The notes under the pieces: generated by a model | Database searches by the model: none | What the model was told of the DNA's origin: nothing | What the model saw: the letters and a program-made list of their open reading frames with translations, nothing else | Source of the DNA: Polytrichum commune | Taxonomy: Eukaryota; Streptophyta; Polytrichopsida; Polytrichales; Polytrichaceae | Length of the DNA: 64,000 bases | Direction: 5' to 3' | NCBI GenBank assembly: GCA_950295325.1 | Contig: OX485805.1 | Location: 14,309,501 to 14,373,500, forward strand | Position numbers and translations under genes: made by a program | Shown: one piece after another, positions 1 through 10,477 of the stretch | Position numbering within the stretch: position 1 is the stretch's first letter | Layout: every line of letters starts with the position of its first letter

Positions 1-1127
1 TGTCAACATCTACATTTTCTTCTAAAATGTCACCTCAAATGTCACATGCCTAGGGGCACATGTCATTTCAATTTCTAAATGTCAATTGACGTGTGGTTTT
101 TTCCTTCACGAGTCACACTACATGTCAAATTCTAAATCATACGTGTCAATTGACGTGCATTTTACTTTTGTGCAAGTTTTTGCATGTCAAATCTCAAAAA
201 CTTGCAAAAACTTTGTCAAACATACACATTGCTTGCAAAGTCATTTTCTTGGATCGGAGTTGAAAATAGACTGTTCTACCCAATAAAAGAGGGACCAACC
301 TCAAAACCCAGCTCCTTGAAGTTAGGCACATGTCAAGGCCAACATTCTTTTACCTTGGATTACCAAACTCCATTCCGAAACCGGCATTTTGGAACATGTG
401 TGGCTTCTGTTGAAAGAGGATTTTAGCAAATCTTAGCATTGTAATGTAGTTTCTAGACACTATATGACTAACTATGAAATTAGGGGATGTGTTGATGATG
501 ATAGGTTTGTTGTCCAAAATTGACCCTAGGTTCTCGTGTTCAAACCATGTCAATTTTAGGCAAGAATCTATAGGGCTCACTTTTGGGCAAGTGTCACAAT
601 TAGATGTGGTTATCTTAGGAGTCTTCCTTCGTACAAGAGGGGACGCTGATCTTTCCCCAATGAGCTTTTGCAAAAGGGGGGGGTCTCTTGATAGGATTTT
701 TTTTATTGAATTTGATTGAAAGCCATTCCTTGCCCCACCCAACTTCCAAAAAAAAGTTGCCCTTGTATTCTTGAAGGCCATCTTTGTCCACAAAACCCAT
801 ATTGAGTGCACCTCAATTTCAAGGCCCAAAATCCAATATATATATGCTCACATCCACTTAGTAAAGAAACAATTGACTGGGATTTCACTCCCAAAGTGAA
901 ACTATCATAAAGCATGTGATCAACTTGGAAGTTAAATTTGCGGAAAAATCCTCACTAGCAATGAGGTGATAATTTTTGTGACTTACCATTTGAAAGGGCC
1001 TTTGTCAATTTAAAATTGAACTTATACTAATGTGCTAATTTTAACTAGCTCATTTCTATAATATTTTAATTAATGTCTTTTGCGCCAAGTTCACAAGAAC
1101 AATGATTGTTAGAACTTAGATGATTTG
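1..1127. other. Intergenic, no gene recognised
   Basis: AT-rich sequence. The only long open frame is 350-829 on the minus strand (159 codons), which shows no motif, signal peptide or repeat I recognise and is overlapped by shorter plus-strand frames. I would not call it a gene without transcript support. Confidence 0.5.
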
Positions 1128-1493
1128 GAGTAGAGGCGCCCATAATTGATCATTTTAAATATTTTGCACAAAATTTGGAGAAGTATAAAGCGGTGCAAAA
1201 TTACACATGTAGGAAGATAGAAATCAAGAGGACTACATATTCCTTTTGGTAATTTTATTCCTAGAATTGGAATTACTAAAAAAAATTGAAGCTAAAAATT
1301 GGCCCAAACATATTACCAATGTCTAGAGTCTACCATAACTGCTCACTCCTCCTCACTTTAGCACTCAAAACCAGGACATGTGTCATGGCACTATTGACTC
1401 CCGCCTGATCAAAAATTAGTCCCAGCTTGATTGAAATTCCGGTACCCTCTAGATTGCCATTGGGGTCCTGATCGGGAATCGGTGCCTCTACTA
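1128..1493 (-). repeat. Solo copy of the GAGTAGAGGC TIR element (MITE-like)
   Basis: The left end reads GAGTAGAGGCGCCCAT and the right end GGTGCCTCTACT, so the termini are inverted repeats. The interior matches, in reverse orientation, the units of the array at 53.5-56 kb, including the conserved stretch around 'accaatgtctagagtct' (1315-1331) and 'tttagcactcaaaac'. No clear target-site duplication was found. No coding capacity is seen, so this is a non-autonomous element. Confidence 0.75.
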
Positions 1494-2513
1494 AGGTAGA
1501 GGGTGTTAAAACCAACACCCACCCAACACCAACACCTATAAACACCTCCCAATCACCAACACTCTTTTGCCTTGAAGCGTTCCCCATGGCGAAGGAGTGT
1601 ATGGGCCCACAGAGTGGCGCTTTTAGGTGCCATTAGTGGCACTACCTCAGAGCGACCTCCACTACCTCCATGTGGGGTAGGTAACAGGCTCCACTCTATC
1701 TTGGGTTGGTTCAAGGTGGGTTTAGGTTGGCTTGTCAATGCCTATTTCTAACCATTCTATACACTGCATTGGGGGGGGGGGGGGGTATAACCATTCTATT
1801 CACAAAGTCACGGAGGTAGGCCCACAAAGCACAAGGGGGTTGGTACCCAGGATACAAGGTGATGGTTTTGCACGCGAACTGGGTGGGATCATGGAGGTGG
1901 CCATGTGGCTTTGCACACCGTTACTAGTTGGTCTTTGATATAGCTTGGGTCTAGTACCCAACTACGTTGTGTTGGTTCTAGGCAATGAAGGTGGGGATCC
2001 TCATCATATCCAAGGTCGTCATACACGGAGCCTATATATTGGTTCAAGGAAGCTAGTGGTTTTAACTTTGAATATTCATCAAATATCTAATTAAGGCTAA
2101 AAACATTTCTTTCTTTCTTTATACCTATTTAAAGAAAAAATGCTAATATGAATATACATTTTTTTTATATCAACCATGTAGCCATATGTATGTGCAATAG
2201 CTTAAAGTGTTGGTGTAAGCACCCTCTACCTTATATGAGGTTGGTCAAACTTGAAAGTCGGTTCAAAGAGGTTTCAGCATCCAAACGCTACAAAGGAGTC
2301 AGAAAAGCATCAAAAGTTATCAAATCATTCACTTTACTTCAGGACGCTTTTATAAGCACCAAGGTGGGGACCATGCTGGCAATGAAGCAATTAAAGACGT
2401 CGAATGAATGCATTCTTCACGAGCTGCAATAAAGGAGGGTGGTGACAAAAAGCAATTGTTAGAATTGCTGAACAAAATGATCACCTTTCATTTTAAAATG
2501 GACTTTTGTACCC
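1494..2513. other. Intergenic with a G15 tract
   Basis: No gene is recognised. An uninterrupted run of fifteen G lies at 1771-1785. The frame at 2148-2432 (94 codons) has no recognisable motif. Confidence 0.5.
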
Positions 2514-2692
2514 ATTATCCCAAAAGAGTGTGTGTTACTATTCAGAGTTATGCATTGCTATAACTATTTAATGAGAAATAAAATTGGTTACCAAGCAAAG
2601 CCATTTATGTTCTATAATATTAAAAATTCAACTATTGAGTAAGAAATTATTGCACTGTTTGTAATGCGCACTAATTGGGTTAATTAGTGTAG
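2514..2692. repeat. MITE family A, internally deleted copy
   Basis: Shares 'gtgtgtgttactattc' at its left end, the core 'ccatttatgttctataat', and a right end 'ctaattgggttaattagtgtag' (shown here only as a description of the TIR) with the fuller copies at 7508, 18490 and 56946. It is shorter than the ~220-bp family length, mainly through loss around the middle. Confidence 0.7.
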
Positions 2693-5690
2693 TAATCAAG
2701 TATTGTGGAGCTACTAGAATCTTTGTTATTGCTAAACTACTAAAGTCGTGTAGAGGGCTTTGTGCACAATAAATATATGTTGTGGCTAGCAGTTTGTACT
2801 ATAAAATATCAAGAGTGACAATACTTATCACTCTTCACGTCGTTTACTTCTGCAATGTGAAGTGCACCAATTGCATATACGACGGTAGAAGCGCCTATAG
2901 TAATAGGCACTTTGAGCACTAAAGACCTTCACATGTAAAAAAAAATTCGCATGATTTTTTTTAAAATAGAAAATACATATGGAGATTAATGCATTTGAGC
3001 CCATGAAATTACAACATCATGTAATTTAGTTCTGATTTATGAAAGTCAAGGTCTCTTTGTGCAATCCAAAGTGGATACATAGTCGGCCCTCCCCTCCCCC
3101 CTCCCCTCCCCCTCAAAGTGGATAGTGTTGAAAATAACCTTTTTGCCTCTACCAACCAATGAGCTACATTTTTGGTCCTTGGGATATTATCATACGTATT
3201 CATTATAAAGTACATCGTTGCCTCTTTCACACCAAAAAATGAGTGTTGGAATGGGGTCATTGACAAAGTTGGACATATCTCTCAACCAATGAACCACGTT
3301 TCTTTATTTGCATATAAAAAGTATCATCACAATTTGTTTTTGAAGCAAACATATGCTCAGTGTGGAACAAAAAAATAAGTGTTAAAATTGGCTCATTGGT
3401 GAAATTGGATGCGTAGTCACTTATATGATGAGCGTGCTTAACTGAATTACACACCTACATTTAAGGGGCATGTGATTAGGTGTGAATCTTAGGACAAACT
3501 CCAAAAAGACATGTTCTTAAACGAGATTAAACTATGTGCTCAAAATTTGTTAATCATTCTAAGTTCATAAGTCAACATAATTGAGGGCCATACCTGGTCG
3601 TTTTATGACTCTGGCACTTTTGACTTTGAAGAAGCATAGCAACAACATGGGAGCTCCAGAAACCTCCCCAGATTGTTGCTAGAAAGTGATATCACATTCA
3701 CGGATCTAAGAGAAAATCCAACTCTAAAAAATCCAAGTTGAGAATCATGGCAAACAACAAAATCTTACTATTCAAGACATGTTCACCTTAGCTCAACGCT
3801 CATCGATTCAGCTCATTGGAAATTGTTGAGTGTCGACTACCAAGTTTAGCATGTCTTTAGGGTTTAGATTTCAGAAGCTCCTTTCTGGTCCACTTTGTAC
3901 AAAACTTTTCAGCATCCTAGCACGTGATGGGGGTGTTTGGAATGCTATAGAGTAGCTTTGGTTGAGGACCTTGGTCACCCTAAAGTGCAACTTGTCGACC
4001 CCAAATCTCTAAAGAATATAACTTAGTAGAGCATTGTGGATGGATGCATACTGCGTGTGCCGTACAGACACAGGAGGGGGCCCAGCATCAAAAACAGGGT
4101 TCGAAATCATGGTGATACTTGGATGGTTGGCAGGACAAAGCCGATGATAGGTGATAATTGATAATTGGATCAACCGAGCTTCAGGTTCCTGCTCATTGTT
4201 AGGTACATAGGAAAGTCCACAGGACTGAATTGCAAACAAAATTGGAATCAAATGGGTACCTATGATGCAACTCCAGTATTTTTTGTATGCAATTTTCTTG
4301 GAAATTCATCATACACCATGTGAATCATGTTGCAGGTAAGTCAGGTAATCAACATGTGCAATTATTGTGAACTATCGGCACTCCTTGGGTAAGACTTTTG
4401 TGAAGAATGAACCCTGCTCAATAATTAAGGTTTCACTTTCTTTGATGGTTAGAGAACATGAGAATGGCCTATTACTATCAGTAGCTTTCATCTGTACACA
4501 TCACAAGACATCAAATGCGCAACATGAGTTTGAATTACCTAGTTAGGAAAGACCAATGTAACAGGCAAAAAAGCATGACCAGGCATCCCTTACCAAAATG
4601 TCCCTCTTAAGAGTTTGAACTAGTAGCTACTAAAGAAAGAGTGCAGTATTGAAGAACTCAAACTGTGAGTGTAAGAAAACTGGAAAACGTAAAACAAAAC
4701 CTTCCGCGTATCTTGTCATACTCCAATCCAAGAGCATCATGTGTATTCCAAAATCCATTGTAGGAACAATCAGTATAGATAGCCCAAACCCAACCAAAGA
4801 TCACACTCACTGTTAATTTACATGAAACCATAATATGATGTAAATGCCTAGGTATCTAATAGAATATCTTGCTTTCAAGGTCAGACAAACCAAGGACCAT
4901 CTTGAGGGTACTGACATAGGAATGCGAAAAACTTTCCAGAAAGTGACCCACAGATATTTTCTCCATAGTTCCAGTAGTGACCTTGAAATATATTGGGCAT
5001 TACACTCAAACTCTGTGGAGTAACAAATCCAAGGCCTAGTGCCTCGATACAACGTATTCTCAAGCTGGGATTGTGCTATTCTGTTTCATTAACCAGAATA
5101 TTTCTGACCCACTCATAACCAAGCCAAAATGGCAATGACCATTTGTGAGCTTTACCAGTACGTTCTTGCTCTTAACATATATACCTATATGCACAAAGAA
5201 AGCAGACCTGCCAGAACTTCACCAAGTGATATGAACGCATGGTAGGACAAAAATAGGATGACTTGAACAACGTCCAGCTAAATGTAGATTGGAAAAGTGC
5301 CAAAGAAATTGTGAGATACCTTCTGTCAGAACATGCCTATTCTAGTAGATGGAATTGAGAAATTTCACTTAGCCTTCACAGCTGATGAGCTTGCAGCCTC
5401 CAATGTTCTCCATATTTGACACTGACAAACAGGACCATGATTGTTGATCGGTTTAACTCCTTATCAACAATCAGTGAGAAAATTGACTGCTCCTACCTAT
5501 GCTGATATACAGATGAGGTTTCGTATCTGGAGAGTTGGAAGTATTCCTCGCGATGTGTGGAATTGTTCATCCAAACTTCCAAAAGTCAAGAATCAGTATG
5601 TACAAGATCAAACCTGCTACCTAAAGAGTATGTCAACCGGCAGTAAATGCAGTAATGCACCAAACTAATATCAGGGGGCATTTGAGATGG
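2693..5690. other. Intergenic / possible TAF9 3' flank, no gene recognised
   Basis: Only short unrelated frames are seen. The part next to 5690 could include the TAF9 3' untranslated region, but no polyadenylation signal was assigned. A C-rich patch (CCCTCCCCTCCCCC-like) lies near 3088-3113. Confidence 0.5.
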
Positions 5691-7311
5691 CTAGCTCTTA
5701 GGGCCCTTTCCAGCGATAGAGAATGAAACTTTCCGACCACTGTCTTGGTCAGACTTGAGCAAGTGAGTGGGCTGAGCTGCTTCCTTTGATGTCTCCTCCT
5801 TACCATCGTCATCATCTTCCCATTCAATGTCATCATTCATGTCAGGGAAGCTTGTCCGGTGGGGTACATTCAACTGATAATTAGGAAAAATCAAGGTGTC
5901 TGCTTCAGGGGGGAGGGCAATGCCATGACCACCTATAATGCTGGGTAGAGGAATGCTGTTTCTTGCTTTCGCCAACTCCACCAACATCTGTTAAAAAAAG
6001 AATTTGTCACATTGACAATGAAATATCAGCCTCAAATGCAATTTGATACATTGCTGTATGAGGTCAAAAAGCATTCAAATTCCTTCCAGCTACGCTCCTG
6101 GTTCATATTTCTTCAGTCCCATATAGCCTTTTCTGTAGTCAACCCTCTGGATTTGTGACTTGAACCATAACACACACTCGAACAGGGCAGCCCACCATTG
6201 ACACAAATATACATAAACCCCTTATCCCTTACGACTTTCTTTCCAACATGAACGCTGGACTCTTCAATAAGCCGACGCTATACATCAAAGTTAACAGAAT
6301 TTTACAAATATGTTCCCAGCTCGCACAAAAAGCATCAAGCTATAGAAGAGCATGTTGCAAAAAATATATAATGCTCATAGAGTAAACTTTCGAAATTCAT
6401 ACTCTCTTCAATCCCCATCCATGTTCACCCACTTATCACAACAATTGCTTTGCTAATTTAGTAACCAATTTTATTTTTTGAATGTGTTTTACTCCAGATT
6501 GGAAATGAGATTGCTTTAAGTACATACCTCCATAAGTATATATTCTGCACCCTCTACAACTTCTTCAGTGTGTCCCTCACCATGGCCACTGAAATCTTCA
6601 ATGCTCTGACCCTAAACTTTATCATTATAACTCAAAGTGGCTTTTGGTCGAGAGTTGGTTGTTTTTCATACAACACCTTCCATGTTTGGTATATTAAGGT
6701 GTATGCTTGGAAGCACATACTATATCAGTTCATTGAGGGTCAAACTTATTTGGCATGCAATCAAGAGGATTTTGGCCCTCCATTAAGTCGAATTAGATTG
6801 CTCTCTATTCAAATTCAAACACTACCTCCAAGCATGCACCATCACAAGTGGAAAGAAATCATTCATTCTGTATGCAAAACAACCAATGGAAAAATCATAG
6901 GGGACCAACTCCCGACATAAAGTCTCATTGTGTTAAAGGATAACTCTAATGTGTCCTCCGGCTCTACCAAAATAAATGTCTATAACGGAAACTTTCAGAT
7001 GACTTAGAACAGATTCCTAACCCTAAAACCCTAACCCGCTCATGGGAAATTTGTACCTCGCGGGGGGGCGGCTGCGAGAAGGAGAAATTGACACGGGATT
7101 GGATGGCGAGCTTAACATCATCGCAGTCGATGTTGGCCTTGCCTGCATGCTCGGAATATGTCTGCGCATCGCCAAGCACATCGACGACGTATCTGTACCA
7201 CAAGTCCAGGAACTGGTTCACCACGCGAGGTTCGTGATGCTCCACTCCCATGGAGAGTAAGATGGTTTTGATCATCTTGGCATCGCGCGGTAGCTCCTCG
7301 TCCTCCGCCAT
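5691..7311 (-). CDS. TAF9: Transcription initiation factor TFIID subunit 9 (TAF9), two exons
   Basis: TAF9 is a histone-fold subunit of TFIID and SAGA-type complexes, pairs with TAF6 and acts in the nucleus. Exon 1 is 7311-7057 (85 codons) and exon 2 is 5987-5691 (98 codons plus stop), giving 183 residues, the length I recall for plant TAF9. Exon 1 holds the whole histone fold: PRDAK at residues 9-13, [40 protein letters not shown], then the family signature [10 protein letters not shown] at the splice junction. Exon 2 opens with [10 protein letters not shown], then LPPEADTL and NYQL, then an acidic stretch ([11 protein letters not shown]). The donor is GAG|GTACAA and the acceptor is TTAACAG|ATG. 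I start at the ATG at 7311, because the frame upstream has only a TTG. The 1,069-bp intron holds a TIR repeat (6626-6950) and AAACCCTA-type telo-box motifs near 7023-7035. No frameshift or missing motif is seen. Confidence 0.93.
6626..6950 (-). repeat. Intronic TIR repeat, copy in the TAF9 intron
   Basis: About 325 bp. It matches, on the opposite window strand, copies in MGDG synthase intron 4 (24040-24345) and HDS intron 18 (35757-36039). Hallmarks are 'gagttggttgtttttcat' at one end and 'tgcaaaacaaccaatgg' plus 'atcataggggacc' at the other, an inverted-repeat arrangement. Relative to transcription of TAF9 it lies in the same orientation as in the other two genes. The open frame 6570-6920 falls inside it and is not a gene. 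Confidence 0.75.
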
Positions 7312-7507
7312 CGCGCCGAGTCCCAAACCCTTCGAGCGATCTTACCGCGAGCTTCTTCGCAGGCAGAGTCGCTCTCTGGATCCGAACATGCGCGGTGATG
7401 GGCGCGGCAGGGACGGACGCAGACTGCCGCAGCCTTACACCGGGCCTGTCACCGCGGACTGTTCTAATTCCAAGATGGGGCCCATCAGTATTACCGAGGT
7501 AAAGGGT

Positions 7508-7732
7508 CTACACTAATTATCCCAATTAGTGCGTGTTACTATTCGGAGTTATGCAGTGAAATTTCTATTTATATTGAGAATGTAATATTTTATCAAGTAA
7601 ATTCATTTATGTTCTATACTGCCTGAACAATTTATTGAAATTTTGTTAGTAAAAATTGAACTTTTTAGTAAGACATAATTGTATTGCATAACTTCAAGTA
7701 GTAACATGCATTAATTGGGATGATCATTGTAG
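7508..7732. repeat. MITE family A, full-length copy
   Basis: A 225-bp foldback. The left end is CTACACTAATTATCCC and the right end GGGATGATCATTGTAG. The inverted repeats run about 50 bp inward ('gttactattcggagttatgc' against its counterpart near 7678-7705). It sits just upstream of TAF9. A TA dinucleotide flanks the CACT/AGTG ends in most copies, but whether it is a target duplication or part of the TIR is unclear, so the superfamily is unassigned. Confidence 0.8.
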
Positions 7733-8944
7733 TAAAGCCTGACCCCCATAGGTTTGTGATTAATTCATCTCAAGTGGGTTTCTCTAAACTAATTTGGGGT
7801 CTAATGGTAATTCCAAGTTCGATTCATCTGAAAATTAATTATATGTTATAGCACAATTGGTTGCATTTCAACCTAGGGTGATAGTGGTGGGGTCCATTCC
7901 AAAGAGGTGGACATGTAGCCTTTGGCTAGAGCTAGACGCTCGTTGATTTGAGTTTGGGGCCCTATAAATATTATTGAGGGAAAATGGTCTTGTTAAAAAA
8001 AAACATGTTCTTGATAGGTTTGTGGTTGATTTATCCCAAGTGACTTCCCTTAAGGTAGATGAGGCTCATGTGGACACCTCCAACTATGCGGAATCATCCA
8101 ACCATGTGGAATCATCCAACTGATGGATTTGAGCATTAGAAGATTAAGCACATTAGCAATTACAAACCAAGACCAAAGAATTTGGAATTTTCAAAATTAG
8201 AGTCGAGAAAGACGTTGATCTAGACTACAGAATCAAAGATACTTTGCTTCCCAATATGATGTTATAGGGGGGGGGGAACTCTTTTATCATTCAATGTTGT
8301 GTAAGTGGACAACACCATTAGTTGATTCTACATGAGTCATTTGCCAATGAAAATCAATTTTAAGGTCATTATTGGTTGTGTCATGTCTCTAAGTGGTTAG
8401 GGGTAATATAAAATGTTGCCGGATTGGCTTTTCATTATAGAATACCCACAATACAAGTTGGTTGGCAACTTGCAACCACATGTTGCCTCCTAATTTGTCC
8501 ACCTCGTCCACAAAAATCAAGCGTGTCATAGCTTGGTGGATGTCACTCCTTCATCATGGAGGATGGTGGGTGTAGTTTGACTTTTGCGAAGGCGACTAAC
8601 CCAAATATCATCAAGATGGCAACTAAATCATTATGTTTTACTCACCAACCAAATTAGAGCAACTGTACCACCAATTAATAACCAGAAACAGGTGTATGAT
8701 TGAGGAAGCTAACCAAATTAGCCTCATCTACCTTAGACTAATTTGAAGCTTTTGATACTCACTTCGAGATGGAATCATTAAAAATGTATTTGTACAAGCT
8801 ATAATACAATTGACTACGTTATCACCTTGGGTAATAATGATCAGGCCTTGCTCAAATAGGTGGACATCTTGCCTTGGGCCCCATTCGTGAACACAACATC
8901 AAAAATTGGTTGACAATGGCTTCTTTGGGCAATAGAGATTAACT
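7733..8944. other. Intergenic, no gene recognised
   Basis: AT-rich sequence with no open frame that has recognisable content. It includes a short G tract near 8269-8277. Confidence 0.5.
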
Positions 8945-9162
8945 TGTGTAAAATAAATTAGTGTGTGTTACTATTATGAGTTACACGGTGCTATAATCAT
9001 TTAAAGAGAGTGTAATAATTTACCACACAAAGTCATTTATGTTTTATAATGTCCAAACAAACTATTTACCTTTCATTAGTAAAGATTGAACTCTTGAGTA
9101 AAATGTTATTGCATTGCGTAATTCTGAGTAATAACACACACCAATTAAGATAATCAGTGTAG
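8945..9162. repeat. MITE family A copy
   Basis: Shares 'ttagtgtgtgttactatt', 'caaagtcatttatgttttat' and a right end TAATCAGTGTAG with the other family A copies. Its left terminus has diverged (TAAAATAAATTAGTG). Confidence 0.75.
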
Positions 9163-9543
9163 TTACAGTTGATTTTCTCAAACTACCAATTCATATTGAA
9201 AATCTAGGAAATGAACCGAACCATATATTGAAATCATATATATAAGAGTAAAGACATAAAAAATTACCGAAGCATGTCAATGAATAACCGGGTGATGATA
9301 AAGAAGCATGGATAGTGAGCGATTGGCTCAATCAACATTCTTCTCGTTCAGTGGGCCCGGGTTTTGATGGCAATTCCAGTATCAAAACCATCCAACAACA
9401 TTTAACAAAAAGTCAAAAGTAAAAATTTTAATTTTAATTTTTTTTTAAAAAGCAGTTTAAATTGAAAGACCTTGGGCTCTTCTAGAATATGTTGGGGGGC
9501 TTTCTAAAAGTAAAAGGTTTCCAATTCCTCCTCCATGAGGGGG

Positions 9544-9550
9544 TATATAG
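9544..9550 (+). promoter_or_regulatory. TATA-like box upstream of the OSR1_C-domain ORF
   Basis: GGTATATAGTGG contains TATATAG about 115 bp before the ATG at 9664. A start site some 30 bp downstream would leave a short leader. Position and sequence fit a core promoter, but no transcript evidence is available here. Confidence 0.4.
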
Positions 9551-9663
9551 TGGAAGGAGCAATAAGACTTGGTTATCGATGAACGTCGATGCATGCTCGT
9601 CACGGTGCTCCACCAGGCTGTGAAGATTGAACTTCCCGGCAAGAAACTAATCAATTATTCAAC

Positions 9664-10017
9664 ATGTCGAAGGATTCAAAGACGATGGAGTCATGCTCCA
9701 CTAGCAACAACAGAATTGTTGGGCGTGCTCGAAAGAGTGGTCGCAGTTTTGCCATTCATTGCCGAGCCCAAAACCTGCACATCCTCAAGTTGCAGTTGCA
9801 CATCATCGACCTTTCTGATGGTCAAAGTTGTTGCGTCAAATTCCCATTTGACTTACACGGAGACACGCCAATGGATGTTGCTGATGAGCTGAAGAACAAC
9901 GCTCCGAAGCTCAAGCTCTCTCACCAAGATGTTGCAACCATCACTACACTGATCACAAAGGAAATATTTAAAGCATTGCAATGTGGGGGGATCCATGGAG
10001 GAGGTGCTCACAGATAG
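9664..10017 (+). CDS. Orphan WNK-type OSR1_C domain ORF, 117 codons
   Basis: Residues 20-105 resemble the OSR1_C (PF2-type) domain found C-terminal to the kinase in plant and animal WNK kinases. What can be seen is VKFPFDLHGDTPMDVADEL followed by LSHQDVATITTLITKEI. These match the remembered pattern FPFD-x3-DT-x3-VA-x-E, then L-x2-QDV-x2-I-x3-I. In WNKs and their SPAK/OSR1 partners this fold binds RFxV peptides. No kinase domain is seen within several kb on this strand. The frame ends at TAG (10015-10017) but stays open in the same frame to 10332, so this may be a decayed or captured piece, a small regulatory protein, or an exon with an unseen partner. The local GC content is higher than in the flanks. 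The family call is moderately secure; whether it is a functional gene is unknown. Confidence 0.5.
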   Translation: MSKDSKTMESCSTSNNRIVGRARKSGRSFAIHCRAQNLHILKLQLHIIDLSDGQSCCVKFPFDLHGDTPMDVADELKNNAPKLKLSHQDVATITTLITKEIFKALQCGGIHGGGAHR

Positions 10018-10477
10018 CTAGTGTTACACCATAGCAACAAGTTGCTGCTCACGGAAAAATTGCAACAAAAAGAATATAATAGGGGTGAAGAATTGATGAA
10101 GCCGAGATTAGAAGAGCAGGTTGCTCACGGCAAGAGACATCAGAATCACCATGACCACAATACAGTGTCAATAACAAGAAGTTGTGGTTCTATTGATTGT
10201 GATTCTCCAACCGCCGAACCAAGTCATGGCCAACATTCTGGGAAGAAATTAGGGAATCAGAATGGCGATGGCGGCAAACGTGGGATCATCAACCTCGTAC
10301 ACACAAGGGGACATCGGTCTGGCCTTCTCTAAATCGAGTGTTGACGATTTCCCCACTCCTAATGACTTGGCAACCTTGAACACTTACAACAAGAATAACA
10401 ACAGATCATGCAAAAAAAAACATGACCAAGAGTATACGGATCTCCTCAACAGTCGACGACAGACTCGACAAAGATGA
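10018..10477 (+). pseudogene. Coding-like continuation of the OSR1_C ORF with a stop and possible frameshift
   Basis: Directly after the TAG at 10015 the same frame is open to 10332 (His/Lys/Gln-rich, no domain recognised). A +1 frame, 10262-10477, then continues with SSTSYTQGDIGLAF, DDFPTPNDLATLN and an Asn-rich run. This is what a C-terminal extension broken by a nonsense change and a shift would look like. It could equally be chance open sequence. Confidence 0.3.

Noticed and set aside
350..829. A 159-codon minus-strand gene
   Set aside because: No recognisable domain, no clear promoter, and overlapping frames on the other strand. Left as unassigned.
6570..6920. 116-codon plus-strand frame
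   Set aside because: It lies inside the TIR repeat of the TAF9 intron and has no motif.
7250..7516. Plus-strand 88-codon frame over the TAF9 start
   Set aside because: It is antisense to TAF9 exon 1 and its GC-rich leader.
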